A stretch of DNA of 64,000 nucleotides from Armatimonadota bacterium (GTDB lineage: Bacteria; Sysuimicrobiota; Sysuimicrobiia; Sysuimicrobiales; Humicultoraceae). Shown here in pieces: positions 53,190 to 62,557 of the stretch. Made by a program: the position numbers and the translations under genes. Location of the stretch: contig JAVKIA010000013.1 in the NCBI GenBank assembly GCA_031459715.1, positions 1 through 64,000 of the forward strand, given 5' to 3'. The notes beneath the pieces are model-generated. The model was not told where the DNA came from and searched no databases. It worked only from the letters and a program-made list of their open reading frames with translations. Each line of letters begins with the position of its first letter. Within the stretch, counting starts at the first letter, position 1.

Positions 53190-53295
53190 TATGGACGACC
53201 GGACCATCGAGGTCCTGGACGACGTGATCAACGTGGCGGGGCACCGCATCGGCACCTACGGAGACCTTGAAGGAGAAGAGGGTCAGGGGGGATGA
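53190..53295 (+). pseudogene. possible relic of an acetyl-CoA synthetase
   Basis: The 34-residue frame contains DDVINVAGHRIGT, which matches the strongly conserved hinge motif of acetyl-CoA synthetases (DDVxNVSGHRxGT). It is followed by an unrelated acidic end and a stop, and no other part of the ~650-residue enzyme is present in the 321-base gap between the FAD subunit and lhr. The rest of the gap (53095-53189 and 53296-53416) shows nothing I can name. Confidence 0.4.
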
Positions 53296-53416
53296 AGCGC
53301 AAGCCGACAGTCACCAGGATGGCCATCACGATCAGTCCCGCTATCCGTCAGCGGCCGGTTGCGGCCTGTGTGGTCGGGGGAGTTGGAGGCCCGGGTATCG
53401 AAGACGTGTGACAGGT

Positions 53417-56400
53417 ATGATGAGGTCCACGCTGCTCGGTCTACCCTTTCATCCACTGGTCGCCGGGTGGTTCACTGACCGCTTCGGTGGACCCACCGCC
53501 CCACAACGGGCGGGGTGGCGGGAGATCGCCTCGGGCCGGCACACCCTCATCGCCGCGCCCACCGGCTCAGGGAAGACCCTGGCTGCCTTCCTCTGGGCGA
53601 TCAACCGGCTGGTGGAACAGGGGCTGGCGGGGGCGCTACCCGACCGCACCCAGGTGGTCTACGTCTCTCCCCTCAAGGCGCTGGGCAACGACATCGAGAA
53701 AAACCTGCAGGAGCCGCTGCGCGGGATTCGCCAGCGGGCTACATCTGCGGGGCTGGCGCTCCCCGAGCTCCGTATCGCCGTGCGCAGCGGAGACACCCCG
53801 GCGCGCGAGCGCGAGCGGATGCGGCGCCGGCCGCCGCACGTCCTCATCACCACCCCGGAGTCGCTCTTCATCCTGCTCACCGCCGCCGGCAGTCGGGCGT
53901 TCCTGCGCACGGCGGAGACGGTGATCGTCGACGAGATCCACGCTGTGGCCGGCGACAAGCGCGGCGCCCACCTGGCCCTGTCGCTGGAGCGGCTGGACGC
54001 CCTGGCTGGCCACCCCCTGCAGCGGATCGGGCTGTCCGCCACCCAGAAGCCCATTGGGGAGATCGCCGCGCTGCTGGTGGGCGCCGCCAACCTGCGTCCT
54101 GACGGCACCGTGGACTGCGCCGTGGTGGACGTGGGCCACCGGAGGCCCCTGGATCTGGCCATCGAGGTGCCCGACCAGCCGCTTGGCCCCATCACCACCA
54201 ACGAGCTCTGGCAGGAGGTCTACGACCGCATCGCGGCTCAGGTGCGGGCGCACCGCACCACCCTGGTCTTCGTGCACACGCGCCGCCAGGTGGAGCGGGT
54301 GGCCCACCAGCTCAGCGGTCGGCTGGGCCGGGAGAAGGTGGCGGCGCACCACGGGTCGCTTTCCCGCGAGACCCGCCTGGGGACGGAGCAGCGGTTGAAG
54401 GCCGCAGAGGTGCCGGTGGTGGTGGCCACCGCCTCCCTGGAGCTGGGCATCGACATCGGGCACGTGGACCTGGTCTGCCACGTGGGCGCGCCGCGTCTCC
54501 TGTCCACCTTGCTGCAGCGGGTGGGCCGGTCGGGCCACGGCCTGGAGGCCACGCCCAAAGGCATCCTTTATCCGCTCACCCGCGACGAGCTGGTGCAGTG
54601 CGCGGCGGCGGTGCGGGCCGTCCGCGCGGGGGAGCTGGACCGCGTCACCATCCCTCACAAGCCCCTTGATATCCTGGCCCAGCAGGTGGTGGCTATCGCC
54701 GCCAGCGGAGAGATGGCCGAAGAGGATCTCTGGGGACTTGTGCGTCGCGCCGCGCCCTACCGCGACCTCACCCGCGGTGAGTTCGAGGCGGTCCTGCAGA
54801 TGCTCGCTGAGGGGATGGCCACCGGGCGGGGGCGGCGTTCCGCCTACCTGCACCGCGACCGGGTGCACGGCGTGGTGCGTGCTCGCCGCGGCGCTGGTAT
54901 TGCCGCCATCACCTCGGGAGGGGCCATTCCCGACGTGGCCGACTACGACGTGGTGGAGGAGCCCAGTGGTGCGCTCCTGGGCAAAGTGAACGAGGAGTTC
55001 GCTCAGGAGGCCATGGGCGGCGACGTCTTCCTCCTGGGCAACCGGGCCTGGCGCATCAAGCGGGTGGAACGGGGGAGGGTGCGTGTGGAGGACGCGCACG
55101 GGGCGAAGCCCACCATTCCTTTCTGGATCGGCGAGGCGCCGGCCCGCTCCGCCGAGCTGTCGCGGGCGGTTGCCGAGCTGCGGGCGGAGGTGGAAACGCG
55201 GCTCTTGGACCCGCAGGCCGCCGTCGCCTGGCTGCAGGTGGAGACAGGGGTGTCCCGGGCCGGGGCGGAGCAGATCGTAGCCTACCTGGCGGAGACCGCG
55301 CAGGTGCTGGGCGCCGTGCCCACACAGCGCATCGTGATCGCCGAGCGCTTCTTCGACGAGGCCGGCGGGATGCAGCTGGTGCTGCACCTGCCCTTTGGCG
55401 GGCGGATCACCCGCGCCTGGGGGTTCGCCCTGCGCAAGCGTTTCTGCCTCACCTTCGACTTTGAGCTCCAGGCCGCGGCCACCGACGACGGAATCGTCCT
55501 GTCGCTGGGGGAGCAGCACGCGTTCCCTCTGGACAGCATCTGGAGCTTCGTGCACCCGGCCACCCTGGAGGATGACCTGGTCCAAGCCGTGCTCCCTTCG
55601 CCCCTGTTCGCCAACCGCTGGCGGTGGAACGCGTCGCGCGCCCTGGCCGTGCTGAGATTCGAGCGCGGCCGCCGGGTGCCCATGCCCCTGCAGCGGATGC
55701 GGGCCGACGACCTGCTGGCCGCCGTCTTTCCCGCACAGGTGGCCTGCCAGGACAACCATGCCGGCCCCATCGTCCCCCCGGACCACCCGCTGGTGCGCGA
55801 GACCATCCGCAACTGTCTGCAGGAAGCCATGGATGTGGACGGGCTGCGGGCAGTGCTCCAGGCCATCGAGCGCGGGGAGATCCGCACGCTCTCCGTGGAG
55901 ACGGCGGCGCCGTCGCTGATGTCCCACGAGATCCTGCACGCCAACCCCTACGCATTCCTTGACGACGCCCCGCTGGAGGAGCGCCGGGCCCGGGCCGTCG
56001 CCCTGCGGCGGACCGCTCCGGACCTGGCCTCAGGGTGGGGGGCGCTGGATCCGGAGGCCATCGCCCTCGTCCGGGCGCAAGCCTGGCCGGACGTGCGCGA
56101 TGCGGACGAGCTGCACGACCTCCTGCTCTCCCTGGGCCTGCTGCCGCTGCCGGATGCCGCGGCGTGGGAGGCGTGGAGCGATGCGCTGCGGACGGCGGGA
56201 CGCGCAGCGCTGGCCTCCTGGGAGGGCCCCGACGGCCTGCGCCGGGGCCTGGTGGCGGCGGAGCGCCTGCCCCTGGTCCGGGCCCTGTTGGGGCCGGTTA
56301 CCCTCGATCCGCCCGTCACCGATCCGCCGGGGGTGCGCGCCTTTACGGAGGAGGAGGCTGCGGAGGCGGTCGTACAGGGCTGGCTGGAGATCCTCGGCCC

Positions 56401-57724
56401 GGTCACGGCGCATGCGCTCGCCTCCCGCCTCGGACTGCCTGGGTCCGTCGTGCAGAGGGCCCTGGCCGGCCTGGAAGGGCGCGGAGTGGCCCTGCGCGGC
56501 CGCTTCACCCCCGAGGCTGCGCCCGATCAGGTGGAGTGGTGCGAGCGGCACCTCCTGGCGCGGATCCACCGGCTGACCCTGGGCCGGCTGCGGAGGGAGA
56601 TCGAGCCGGTGACCACGGCCGACTTCGTCCGCTTCCTCCTGCGCTGGCAGCACCTGGCCCCGGGGACGCAACTGCACGGTCGCGAAGGGCTGGTGGCGGT
56701 CATCGGGCAGTTGCAGGGGCTGGAACTCCCCGCGCCCGCCTGGGAGCAGTGGGTGCTCCCCGGGCGGGTCGCCCGCTACGACCCGGCGGACCTGGAGGGC
56801 CTCTGCCTCAGCGGTGTCGTGGCCTGGGGCCGGCTCGCCCGCAGAGAGCCTCCCGACAACGGCGAGGGAGAGGATCACCGGCCGCGACGGGCCTGGCAGG
56901 CACCCTCCCGGCAGGCACCTCTGGCCCTGCTGTTGCGGGAGGACCTGCCCTATCTGCTCCCCGTGCGGCCGCGGTGGTCGGAAACAGAGGGCCTCTCCCA
57001 GGAGGCGCGCGATGTGGCGGCCTACCTGGAGCAGCGCGGCGCATCGTTCCTCACCGACATCGCCCGCGGCACTGGCTATGTTCCCGCTGCGGTGGAGGAC
57101 GCGCTGTGGGAGCTGGTGGCGCGCGGCCTGGTCACCGGGGACGGAATCGCCGGGCTGCGGGTGCTGCTGCAGCCGGAGGTGAAGCGCCGCGGCCTGCGCC
57201 GCCGCCTGCGCGTCCTGCGCGGCGGCCGCATTCCTCCCCGGCTGATGCCGGTGGGACGCTGGTCGCTGTGGGGGGGGGAGGATGAAGTTCCCCCGTCCGC
57301 CGCGCGCACGGAGTTTGTGGCCCGGCAGCTCCTGCGCCGATATGGCGTGGTCTTCCGCGACCTGCTGGCGCGGGAGAGCGCCGTCCCGCCCTGGCGGGCG
57401 CTGCTGGAGGTCTACCGGCGCCTGGAGGCCCGCGGCGAGGTGCGCGCCGGGCGGTTCGTCGGCGCGTTCCTGGGGGAGCAATTCTCCCTGCCCGAAGCCG
57501 TGGACGCGCTGCGCACGATTCGCCGCCAGTCTCCCTCCGCTGAGCTGGTGCTGGTCAGCAGCGCCGATCCTCTGAACCTCGTCGGCATCCTTCTGCCCGG
57601 CGGACGGGTGTCAGCCTTTGCCAACCAGTTCATCGCCTACCGGGACGGCGTCCCGGTGGAGGTCGGATCGCTGGGAGCCCTCAGAAGCCGCCTGCAATCC
57701 CTGCAGGTAACCGAGGGCCGGTAA
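53417..57724 (+). CDS. lhr: Lhr-family large DEAD/DEAH helicase
   Basis: A 1435-residue superfamily 2 helicase. Walker A is APTGSGKT (47-54), the DExH box DEIH (172-175), motif III LSATQKP, and motifs IV-VI VFVHTRRQVERVAHQL, TASLELGIDIG and LQRVGRSGHG. The winged-helix and Lhr core domains follow, and the long C-terminal part (about 860-1430) matches the Lhr-CTD class, so the protein is full length. Lhr proteins are 3'-5' DNA or DNA:RNA helicases implicated in repair. ATG 53417 or 53420 are the plausible starts; the open frame from 53267 is not supported. Confidence 0.95.
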   Translation: MMRSTLLGLPFHPLVAGWFTDRFGGPTAPQRAGWREIASGRHTLIAAPTGSGKTLAAFLWAINRLVEQGLAGALPDRTQVVYVSPLKALGNDIEKNLQEPLRGIRQRATSAGLALPELRIAVRSGDTPARERERMRRRPPHVLITTPESLFILLTAAGSRAFLRTAETVIVDEIHAVAGDKRGAHLALSLERLDALAGHPLQRIGLSATQKPIGEIAALLVGAANLRPDGTVDCAVVDVGHRRPLDLAIEVPDQPLGPITTNELWQEVYDRIAAQVRAHRTTLVFVHTRRQVERVAHQLSGRLGREKVAAHHGSLSRETRLGTEQRLKAAEVPVVVATASLELGIDIGHVDLVCHVGAPRLLSTLLQRVGRSGHGLEATPKGILYPLTRDELVQCAAAVRAVRAGELDRVTIPHKPLDILAQQVVAIAASGEMAEEDLWGLVRRAAPYRDLTRGEFEAVLQMLAEGMATGRGRRSAYLHRDRVHGVVRARRGAGIAAITSGGAIPDVADYDVVEEPSGALLGKVNEEFAQEAMGGDVFLLGNRAWRIKRVERGRVRVEDAHGAKPTIPFWIGEAPARSAELSRAVAELRAEVETRLLDPQAAVAWLQVETGVSRAGAEQIVAYLAETAQVLGAVPTQRIVIAERFFDEAGGMQLVLHLPFGGRITRAWGFALRKRFCLTFDFELQAAATDDGIVLSLGEQHAFPLDSIWSFVHPATLEDDLVQAVLPSPLFANRWRWNASRALAVLRFERGRRVPMPLQRMRADDLLAAVFPAQVACQDNHAGPIVPPDHPLVRETIRNCLQEAMDVDGLRAVLQAIERGEIRTLSVETAAPSLMSHEILHANPYAFLDDAPLEERRARAVALRRTAPDLASGWGALDPEAIALVRAQAWPDVRDADELHDLLLSLGLLPLPDAAAWEAWSDALRTAGRAALASWEGPDGLRRGLVAAERLPLVRALLGPVTLDPPVTDPPGVRAFTEEEAAEAVVQGWLEILGPVTAHALASRLGLPGSVVQRALAGLEGRGVALRGRFTPEAAPDQVEWCERHLLARIHRLTLGRLRREIEPVTTADFVRFLLRWQHLAPGTQLHGREGLVAVIGQLQGLELPAPAWEQWVLPGRVARYDPADLEGLCLSGVVAWGRLARREPPDNGEGEDHRPRRAWQAPSRQAPLALLLREDLPYLLPVRPRWSETEGLSQEARDVAAYLEQRGASFLTDIARGTGYVPAAVEDALWELVARGLVTGDGIAGLRVLLQPEVKRRGLRRRLRVLRGGRIPPRLMPVGRWSLWGGEDEVPPSAARTEFVARQLLRRYGVVFRDLLARESAVPPWRALLEVYRRLEARGEVRAGRFVGAFLGEQFSLPEAVDALRTIRRQSPSAELVLVSSADPLNLVGILLPGGRVSAFANQFIAYRDGVPVEVGSLGALRSRLQSLQVTEGR

Positions 57725-57745
57725 CTGAGACGGAGGGGTGCAGCT

Positions 57746-58693
57746 ATGCGCAGGAGACTCCTTCTGGTACTGGGCTTCACTCTCTTGTCATTCTTTCCGG
57801 AGGACGTCTCCCAGGCTCAAGAGGTACGAGGAGTTGAAGTGGTGAGGGCCCGGTTCGGTGCAGGTCCCGATGCCCTGGGAGTAATCACACCCAGGGAGGG
57901 CAATCCTGAGGGCCCCATGAGCTTTGATTTAGGCAGGAATGGCGAGATCTTCGTTCTGGATCAGGTAAACTCCCGGGTGCAGGTCTTCAGAGCAGGAGAA
58001 AGAAGAAGGACGATCCGCATCCCGGGCCAGACGTTTGTCGACGTTGCTATTGCGTCCGCCAACAGAATTGTTTTATTGGACAATTTGGTAAAGAAGGCGG
58101 TCTACGTTCTTACCTCCGAGGGCAGGGTCCTGAACATTGTTCCTCTGGAAGGAAGGAGCATTTCCTATGCTCCGGCCGTGGAGGGAGTCTATAGCCGCGA
58201 GGATGGGAAATGGGCCGGTGTGTGGGTGGAGGTGGAAGAGAGGTCAGTGAGGATCGCCGCCCCCCACGGTGCACCCATGGTCAATCGCATATCTGTTCCG
58301 GGGCGCTTCACCCTCGACGGACGGAGGCTCATGCGGGCCGGCAAGATCGGCGACACTACGGCAGTTGTTTACCTTTCCAAGGAGGACAGTCTTGCGCAGT
58401 GGAGTGAATACACCGTCTCTTTCCCGATGTTCATAGCCCATCTCCTCGGACTCTGGGACGACCGGAAGGGAAGGATATACCTGGGCGCATTTCTTGAGGA
58501 GGGCTCCGCAGCCTCGAATGTGGTTGTTATCCTTGGTCCGCAGGGCAGGGAACTGGGGCGAGTCAGGCTCTTCGTACAGCGAATGCCCCACGAGGTCTAC
58601 CGCTCAGTGCGGGTCTCCCCGGAGGGGAAGATCTTCCAGATGGCCCTGGGTGCTCGGGGCGTCTTCGTGAAGGTCTTCGACCCGGGGTACTGA
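57746..58693 (+). CDS. secreted beta-propeller-like protein, hypothetical
   Basis: A 315-residue exported protein (signal LLLVLGFTLLSFFPE, cleavage near SQAQ). Repeated segments such as GRNGEIFVLDQVNSRVQVF, IVLLDNLVKKAVYVL and GRIYLGAFL resemble NHL/6-bladed propellers, but no enzyme site is visible. Codon use and GC (close to half over long stretches) differ sharply from lhr and the M16 genes on either side, suggesting transfer. ATG 57746 follows GGAGGGG. No function is assigned. Confidence 0.7.
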   Translation: MRRRLLLVLGFTLLSFFPEDVSQAQEVRGVEVVRARFGAGPDALGVITPREGNPEGPMSFDLGRNGEIFVLDQVNSRVQVFRAGERRRTIRIPGQTFVDVAIASANRIVLLDNLVKKAVYVLTSEGRVLNIVPLEGRSISYAPAVEGVYSREDGKWAGVWVEVEERSVRIAAPHGAPMVNRISVPGRFTLDGRRLMRAGKIGDTTAVVYLSKEDSLAQWSEYTVSFPMFIAHLLGLWDDRKGRIYLGAFLEEGSAASNVVVILGPQGRELGRVRLFVQRMPHEVYRSVRVSPEGKIFQMALGARGVFVKVFDPGY

Positions 58694-58745
58694 GATCTGC
58701 AACGCAGGGAACCCCGGTCGGCTGGCAGAACACTCACGGCGGTTT

Positions 58746-60077
58746 ATGCGCCGTACCGCGTCCATCCTCCTGATCTTCCTGACGGCTCTGGTTCCGGCGG
58801 CGGTCGCCCAGCGTGGAGCGGCCGCCACCCCCGGGACGGCCGCTCCGCTGCGGCTCGTGCTGGACAACGGCCTCACCCTCATTGTCCAGGAGAACCACGC
58901 CACCGAGATCGTCACCCTGCAGGCCTGGGTGAAGGCGGGCTCGCGCGACGAGAGCGATGAGATCAATGGCGCCGCCCACTTTGTAGAACACATGCTGTTC
59001 AAGGGGACCCGCCGCCGCCGGGTGGGGCAGATCGACCGGGAGGTGGAGGCGCTGGGAGGAATCCTCAACGCCTCCACCTCGTTCGACTACACCCAGTACT
59101 ACATCGTTGCTGCCAGCCGCTACTTCGACCGCGTCCTGGATATCCAGGCCGATGCGCTGATGCACTCCACCTTCGACCCTCAGGAGGTGGAGCGGGAGCG
59201 GTTGGTGGTCCTGGAGGAGCTCAGGCGGCGCGACGACTCTCCCTCCGCCCGCACCTTCGACGCCCTCTACGCCACCGCCTATACGGTGCACCCGTACCGC
59301 CGGCCCATCGCCGGGACGCTGGCGGTGATTCAGGAGATGACCCGTGACCAGCTCTTCGCCTTCTACACCACCCACTACGCCCCGGCCAGGACCACCGTGG
59401 TGGTGGTGGGCGACATTACCGCAGAGGACGTGGCGCGCCGGGTGCGGCAGGCCTACGGCTCCTGGCGCAGGCAGGCGGCCCCGCGGCCGCCCGCCCCGCC
59501 CGAGCCCGCCCTGCCCTCAGTGCGCCGGGCGACGGTGGAGGCCGACCTGCGCGCCGCCTACCTGCACATGGGCTGGCTGGGCCCCTCCGCCCGTGACCCG
59601 GACGTCTACGCCACCGACATTCTGCTGTACGTGCTCGGCCGCGGCCGCGGCTCGCGGCTGGTGCGCAGCGTTCAGCAGGAGCAGCGCCTGGTGCAGCAGA
59701 TCAGCGCGGGCTTCCCCACCGCCCTCGATCCCACCCTTTTCACTGTCTTTGCCGTCACGGAGCCCGAGAACCTGGCCCGGGCGGAAGAGGCCATCCTGGC
59801 GGAGGTCCGCGCCGTCCGTGACCAGGGGGTTAGCCAGGAGGAGCTGCGCCGGGCGAAGACCCTGCTGGAGGGCGAGGACATCGTGGCCAACCACACCACC
59901 CGAGGCCTGGCCACCACGCTCGGCTTCTACGCCACCGTCGCCGACCTGGAGTTCGCCCTCGCCTACCGCGATCGCATCCGCCGGGTCAGCGCCGAGGACG
60001 TGCAGCACGCCGCCAGACGGTTCCTCGATCCACAGCGCTACGCTGTGGTGCTGCTGCAACCGCGGAGACAGCCGTGA
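58746..60077 (+). CDS. M16 family zinc peptidase, active subunit
   Basis: A 443-residue exported peptidase (signal peptide ending PAAVAQ). The inverted zinc motif HFVEH is at 78-82 (HxxEH) and the third ligand Glu follows in ERERLVVLEELRRR. Two M16 half-domains are present, with RGRGSRLVRSVQQEQRL in the second. It forms a pair with the next gene, overlapping it by TGATG, like the two-subunit M16B peptidases that work as heterodimers on peptides in the envelope. Confidence 0.92.
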   Translation: MRRTASILLIFLTALVPAAVAQRGAAATPGTAAPLRLVLDNGLTLIVQENHATEIVTLQAWVKAGSRDESDEINGAAHFVEHMLFKGTRRRRVGQIDREVEALGGILNASTSFDYTQYYIVAASRYFDRVLDIQADALMHSTFDPQEVERERLVVLEELRRRDDSPSARTFDALYATAYTVHPYRRPIAGTLAVIQEMTRDQLFAFYTTHYAPARTTVVVVGDITAEDVARRVRQAYGSWRRQAAPRPPAPPEPALPSVRRATVEADLRAAYLHMGWLGPSARDPDVYATDILLYVLGRGRGSRLVRSVQQEQRLVQQISAGFPTALDPTLFTVFAVTEPENLARAEEAILAEVRAVRDQGVSQEELRRAKTLLEGEDIVANHTTRGLATTLGFYATVADLEFALAYRDRIRRVSAEDVQHAARRFLDPQRYAVVLLQPRRQP

Positions 60078-61474
60078 TGCCGCGGCATGGTGGCAGGGCT
60101 AGCCGCCCGGGCCTGAGCCGAAGGCTGGCGTCGCTTCTGACGCTGACAGCGCTGGCCATACCGGTACTGACGGCAGGGGGCGCGCCGGTTGCAGCGGCTC
60201 AGGCGCCGCCGCAGGGGGCGGCTCCCCTCTCCCGCCACGTCCTGCCCAGCGGACTGGTCGTTCTGATCCGGGAGAACCGTACCGCCGACCTGGTGGCGGT
60301 GGACGTGCTGGTACGGGCCGCGCCGCGGGTGGAAGAGGCCGACGAGGGCGGGGCCGCTTTCTTCGTGCGGGAGGTGCTGTTTCGGGGCACGGCCCGGCGC
60401 AGCGCCGCCGACATCGCCACCGGGCTGGAGGCGGTGGGCGGGTCGCTGAGCGCCCTGACCTCCTTCGACTACACCGAGCTGGCCGCGGTGGCCCCCACGG
60501 CGGCCACGGATGCCGCCCTTGACCTCCTGGCCGACCTGGTGACCGACGCGCGCTTCGACCCGGCGGACGTTGAAGCCCAGCGCCGGATCAGTCTGGCCCG
60601 CCTGCGGGCGCGGGCCGACCAGCCGGCTGCCCGAGCCTTCGACCTGGCCCTGGCTGCTCTTTACCCTCTGCACCCCTACGGCAAGGGGCTGCTGGGCAGC
60701 GCGGAGACGGTCTCCGCCCTCAGCCGCGATCGGCTGACGGCCTTCTACCGGACGTTCTACACCGCGCCCAACATGGTGGTCTCGCTCGCCGGCAACCTCC
60801 CGGCGGAGGTGGCCCTGCGCAAGGTCGAGCAGGCCTTCGCCCGACTGCGCCGCCAGCCTCCTCCCCACAGGGTCCGCCTGCTGCGGGTGGTGGAGGGCGC
60901 GCTCGCCCCCCGCCCCGCGCAGCGCCGGGAGGTGCGGGAGGTGCGGCAGACCGCACAGGCCTCCATCGTCGTCGCCTACCTGGGAGTGCCGGCCGGGCAC
61001 CGCGACTGGGCCGCGCTGCGCGCATTGAGCGCCATCCTGGGCGAGGGGCTCTCTTCCCGCCTGTTCGTGGAGATCCGGGAGAAGCGGGGGCTGGCCTACG
61101 CGGTGGGTTCCTCCTTCTCCACCCTGGCCGGGCCTGCGCCCATCCTCCTCTCCGCAGGGACGGACCCGGCAAACGAGACCAGGGTGGTGGAGGCGCTGCT
61201 GGGCGAGGCCGCCCGGCTGGGGGAGGCGGCCGCTGCGCCGGGGGAGATGGACCGCGCCAGGCAGCGGATCATTGGGGTACATGCCATCGACCACGAGGAC
61301 CTGCGCCGCCAGGCCTTCCTGCCCGGCTTCTACGAATTGCTGGGGGTGGGGTACGCCTTCGACGGGCGCATCCCCGACCTGGTCTCCCGGGTGAGGGCGG
61401 AGGACGTGCAGCGCGCAGCCCGCCTCTACCTGCAACACCCTGTGGTGGCTGTCGTGGCGCCGCCGGCACGGTAG
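60077..61474 (+). CDS. M16 family peptidase, catalytically degenerate partner
   Basis: A 465-residue exported homologue of the preceding gene. Where the active subunit has HxxEH this one reads FFVRE, so zinc cannot be bound; the C-terminal half is well kept, with SSRLFVEIREKRGLAYAVGS, the substrate-binding Arg-Tyr segment typical of the non-catalytic subunit. The pair is the usual alpha/beta M16B organisation. The start is ATG 60077 (overlapping the previous stop) or GTG 60074. Confidence 0.9.
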   Translation: MPRHGGRASRPGLSRRLASLLTLTALAIPVLTAGGAPVAAAQAPPQGAAPLSRHVLPSGLVVLIRENRTADLVAVDVLVRAAPRVEEADEGGAAFFVREVLFRGTARRSAADIATGLEAVGGSLSALTSFDYTELAAVAPTAATDAALDLLADLVTDARFDPADVEAQRRISLARLRARADQPAARAFDLALAALYPLHPYGKGLLGSAETVSALSRDRLTAFYRTFYTAPNMVVSLAGNLPAEVALRKVEQAFARLRRQPPPHRVRLLRVVEGALAPRPAQRREVREVRQTAQASIVVAYLGVPAGHRDWAALRALSAILGEGLSSRLFVEIREKRGLAYAVGSSFSTLAGPAPILLSAGTDPANETRVVEALLGEAARLGEAAAAPGEMDRARQRIIGVHAIDHEDLRRQAFLPGFYELLGVGYAFDGRIPDLVSRVRAEDVQRAARLYLQHPVVAVVAPPAR

Positions 61475-61508
61475 GGCACCTCCAAAGGTGTAGGGCACCA
61501 CAAAGGGT
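61472..61508 (+). repeat. imperfect ~18-bp tandem repeat after the M16 pair
   Basis: GTAGGGCACCTCCAAAGGT is followed at once by GTAGGGCACCACAAAGGGT. It lies just downstream of the M16 stop; no terminator-like U-tract follows. Confidence 0.5.
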
Positions 61509-61563
61509 GGGAGGCTATTCCCGGGGCCCCGCCGCGCCGGCAGCGGAGGGCCACGGACGGGTT

Positions 61564-61579
61564 TGCAGGATTTCCTGCA
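61564..61579. promoter_or_regulatory. putative RpiR operator 1
   Basis: TGCAGGATTTCCTGCA is a near-perfect palindrome (7-bp arms, 2-base centre) in the promoter region of the rpiR-type gene. A -10-like CCTAAT follows at 61586. The second, related site is centred 39 bases downstream, almost four helical turns. Confidence 0.7.
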
Positions 61580-61602
61580 AAAATCCCTAATGTCCCTATT
61601 GT

Positions 61603-61618
61603 GGCAGGAAATCCTGTG
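61603..61618. promoter_or_regulatory. putative RpiR operator 2
   Basis: GGCAGGAAATCCTGTG matches the first site in its core (CAGGAAATCCTG is the reverse complement of CAGGATTTCCTG). It covers the AGGA ribosome site and the GTG start of the regulator, so binding could block both transcription and expression of the operon. Confidence 0.65.
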
Positions 61619-62557
61619 AACCCCGGTTTGCTGCAGCGGATTGACCAGCACTACCAGCACCTCTCCCCTGCCCACCGCCGTGTAGCGGAGTTCCTCCTCA
61701 GCTCCTACGACCAGGCTGCACTGCTGACCTCGGCGCAGCTGGGACAGCGCGCAGGCGTCAGTGAGTCCGCCGTCATCCGTTTTGCCCAGCAGTTGGGCTA
61801 TCCCGGGTACCCGGAACTGCGCGATTCCCTGGCCGACCTGCTGCGGAGCCGCACGGCGCACGTGGCCCGGATGGAACAGGCCCTGGGGACCCTGCGCCGC
61901 GTTCAGGACCCGCTGCAGCGGGTCCTGGAGCAGGATCGGGTTGCCCTTGACGAGTTGTGCCGCACCTGCTCTCCTCGCCTGATCGAGTCCGTGGCCCGGC
62001 GGATCCGCCGCGCCCGCACCGTTTACGTGATGGGTCTGGGAATATCCCGGTCCCTGGCCTCCTTCCTGGAGTTCCGCCTCCGCCGCATGGGTATCGACGT
62101 CCGCCCGATCCTGTACGGTGGCTCGGAAGCCTGGGAGCGGCTTCCCTCCATCGGACGCGGCGACCTGCTGGTGGCCATTGGGTTCTTCCGGGGATACCGG
62201 GACATCGTGCTGGGGATGCGGTATGCCCGGGCCCGCGGCGCGCGGACCGTGGTCATCACCGATACGGCCGATTCTCCCCTGGTGCCCGAAGCCGATGTGA
62301 TGCTCGTCGCCCGAAGAGGCGATCTGGCCGTGATCAACTCCCTGGTGGTGCCCATGGCACTGCTCAACCTGCTGACCATAGCGGTGGCGCTGCAGGATGT
62401 GGGCCGATCGATGGCATCACTGCAGGAGTGGGACCGGCTGCGGCAGCAGCTGGAGGGACCGCTGGAGCGGCCGCGCCTGGCACCCCGGCACGGCCGCACC
62501 ACGAAGAGCGGGAAGGGTAGAAGCACACTGAAGATGCTGGGAGGGGGAGGGGAATGA
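61616..62557 (+). CDS. RpiR/MurR-family transcriptional regulator
   Basis: A 313-residue regulator: N-terminal RpiR helix-turn-helix (about 1-75, LSPAHRRVAEFLLSS and RAGVSESAVIRFAQQLGYPGYPELR) and a C-terminal SIS sugar-phosphate domain (about 115-250, TVYVMGLGISRSLASFLEFRL and GDLLVAIGFFRGYRDIVLGM). The GTG at 61616 has AGGA 6 bases upstream; an alternative GTG at 61601 has no ribosome site. SIS regulators sense phosphosugars. It overlaps the binding-protein start by ATGA, so the importer should be under its control. Confidence 0.9.
   Translation: MNPGLLQRIDQHYQHLSPAHRRVAEFLLSSYDQAALLTSAQLGQRAGVSESAVIRFAQQLGYPGYPELRDSLADLLRSRTAHVARMEQALGTLRRVQDPLQRVLEQDRVALDELCRTCSPRLIESVARRIRRARTVYVMGLGISRSLASFLEFRLRRMGIDVRPILYGGSEAWERLPSIGRGDLLVAIGFFRGYRDIVLGMRYARARGARTVVITDTADSPLVPEADVMLVARRGDLAVINSLVVPMALLNLLTIAVALQDVGRSMASLQEWDRLRQQLEGPLERPRLAPRHGRTTKSGKGRSTLKMLGGGGE

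Noticed and set aside
53636-55939. 767-codon open frame on the minus strand
   Set aside because: Antisense to the Lhr helicase core; no recognisable domain.
60038-61861. 607-codon open frame on the minus strand
   Set aside because: Antisense to the degenerate M16 gene and the rpiR promoter; no domain or ribosome site.
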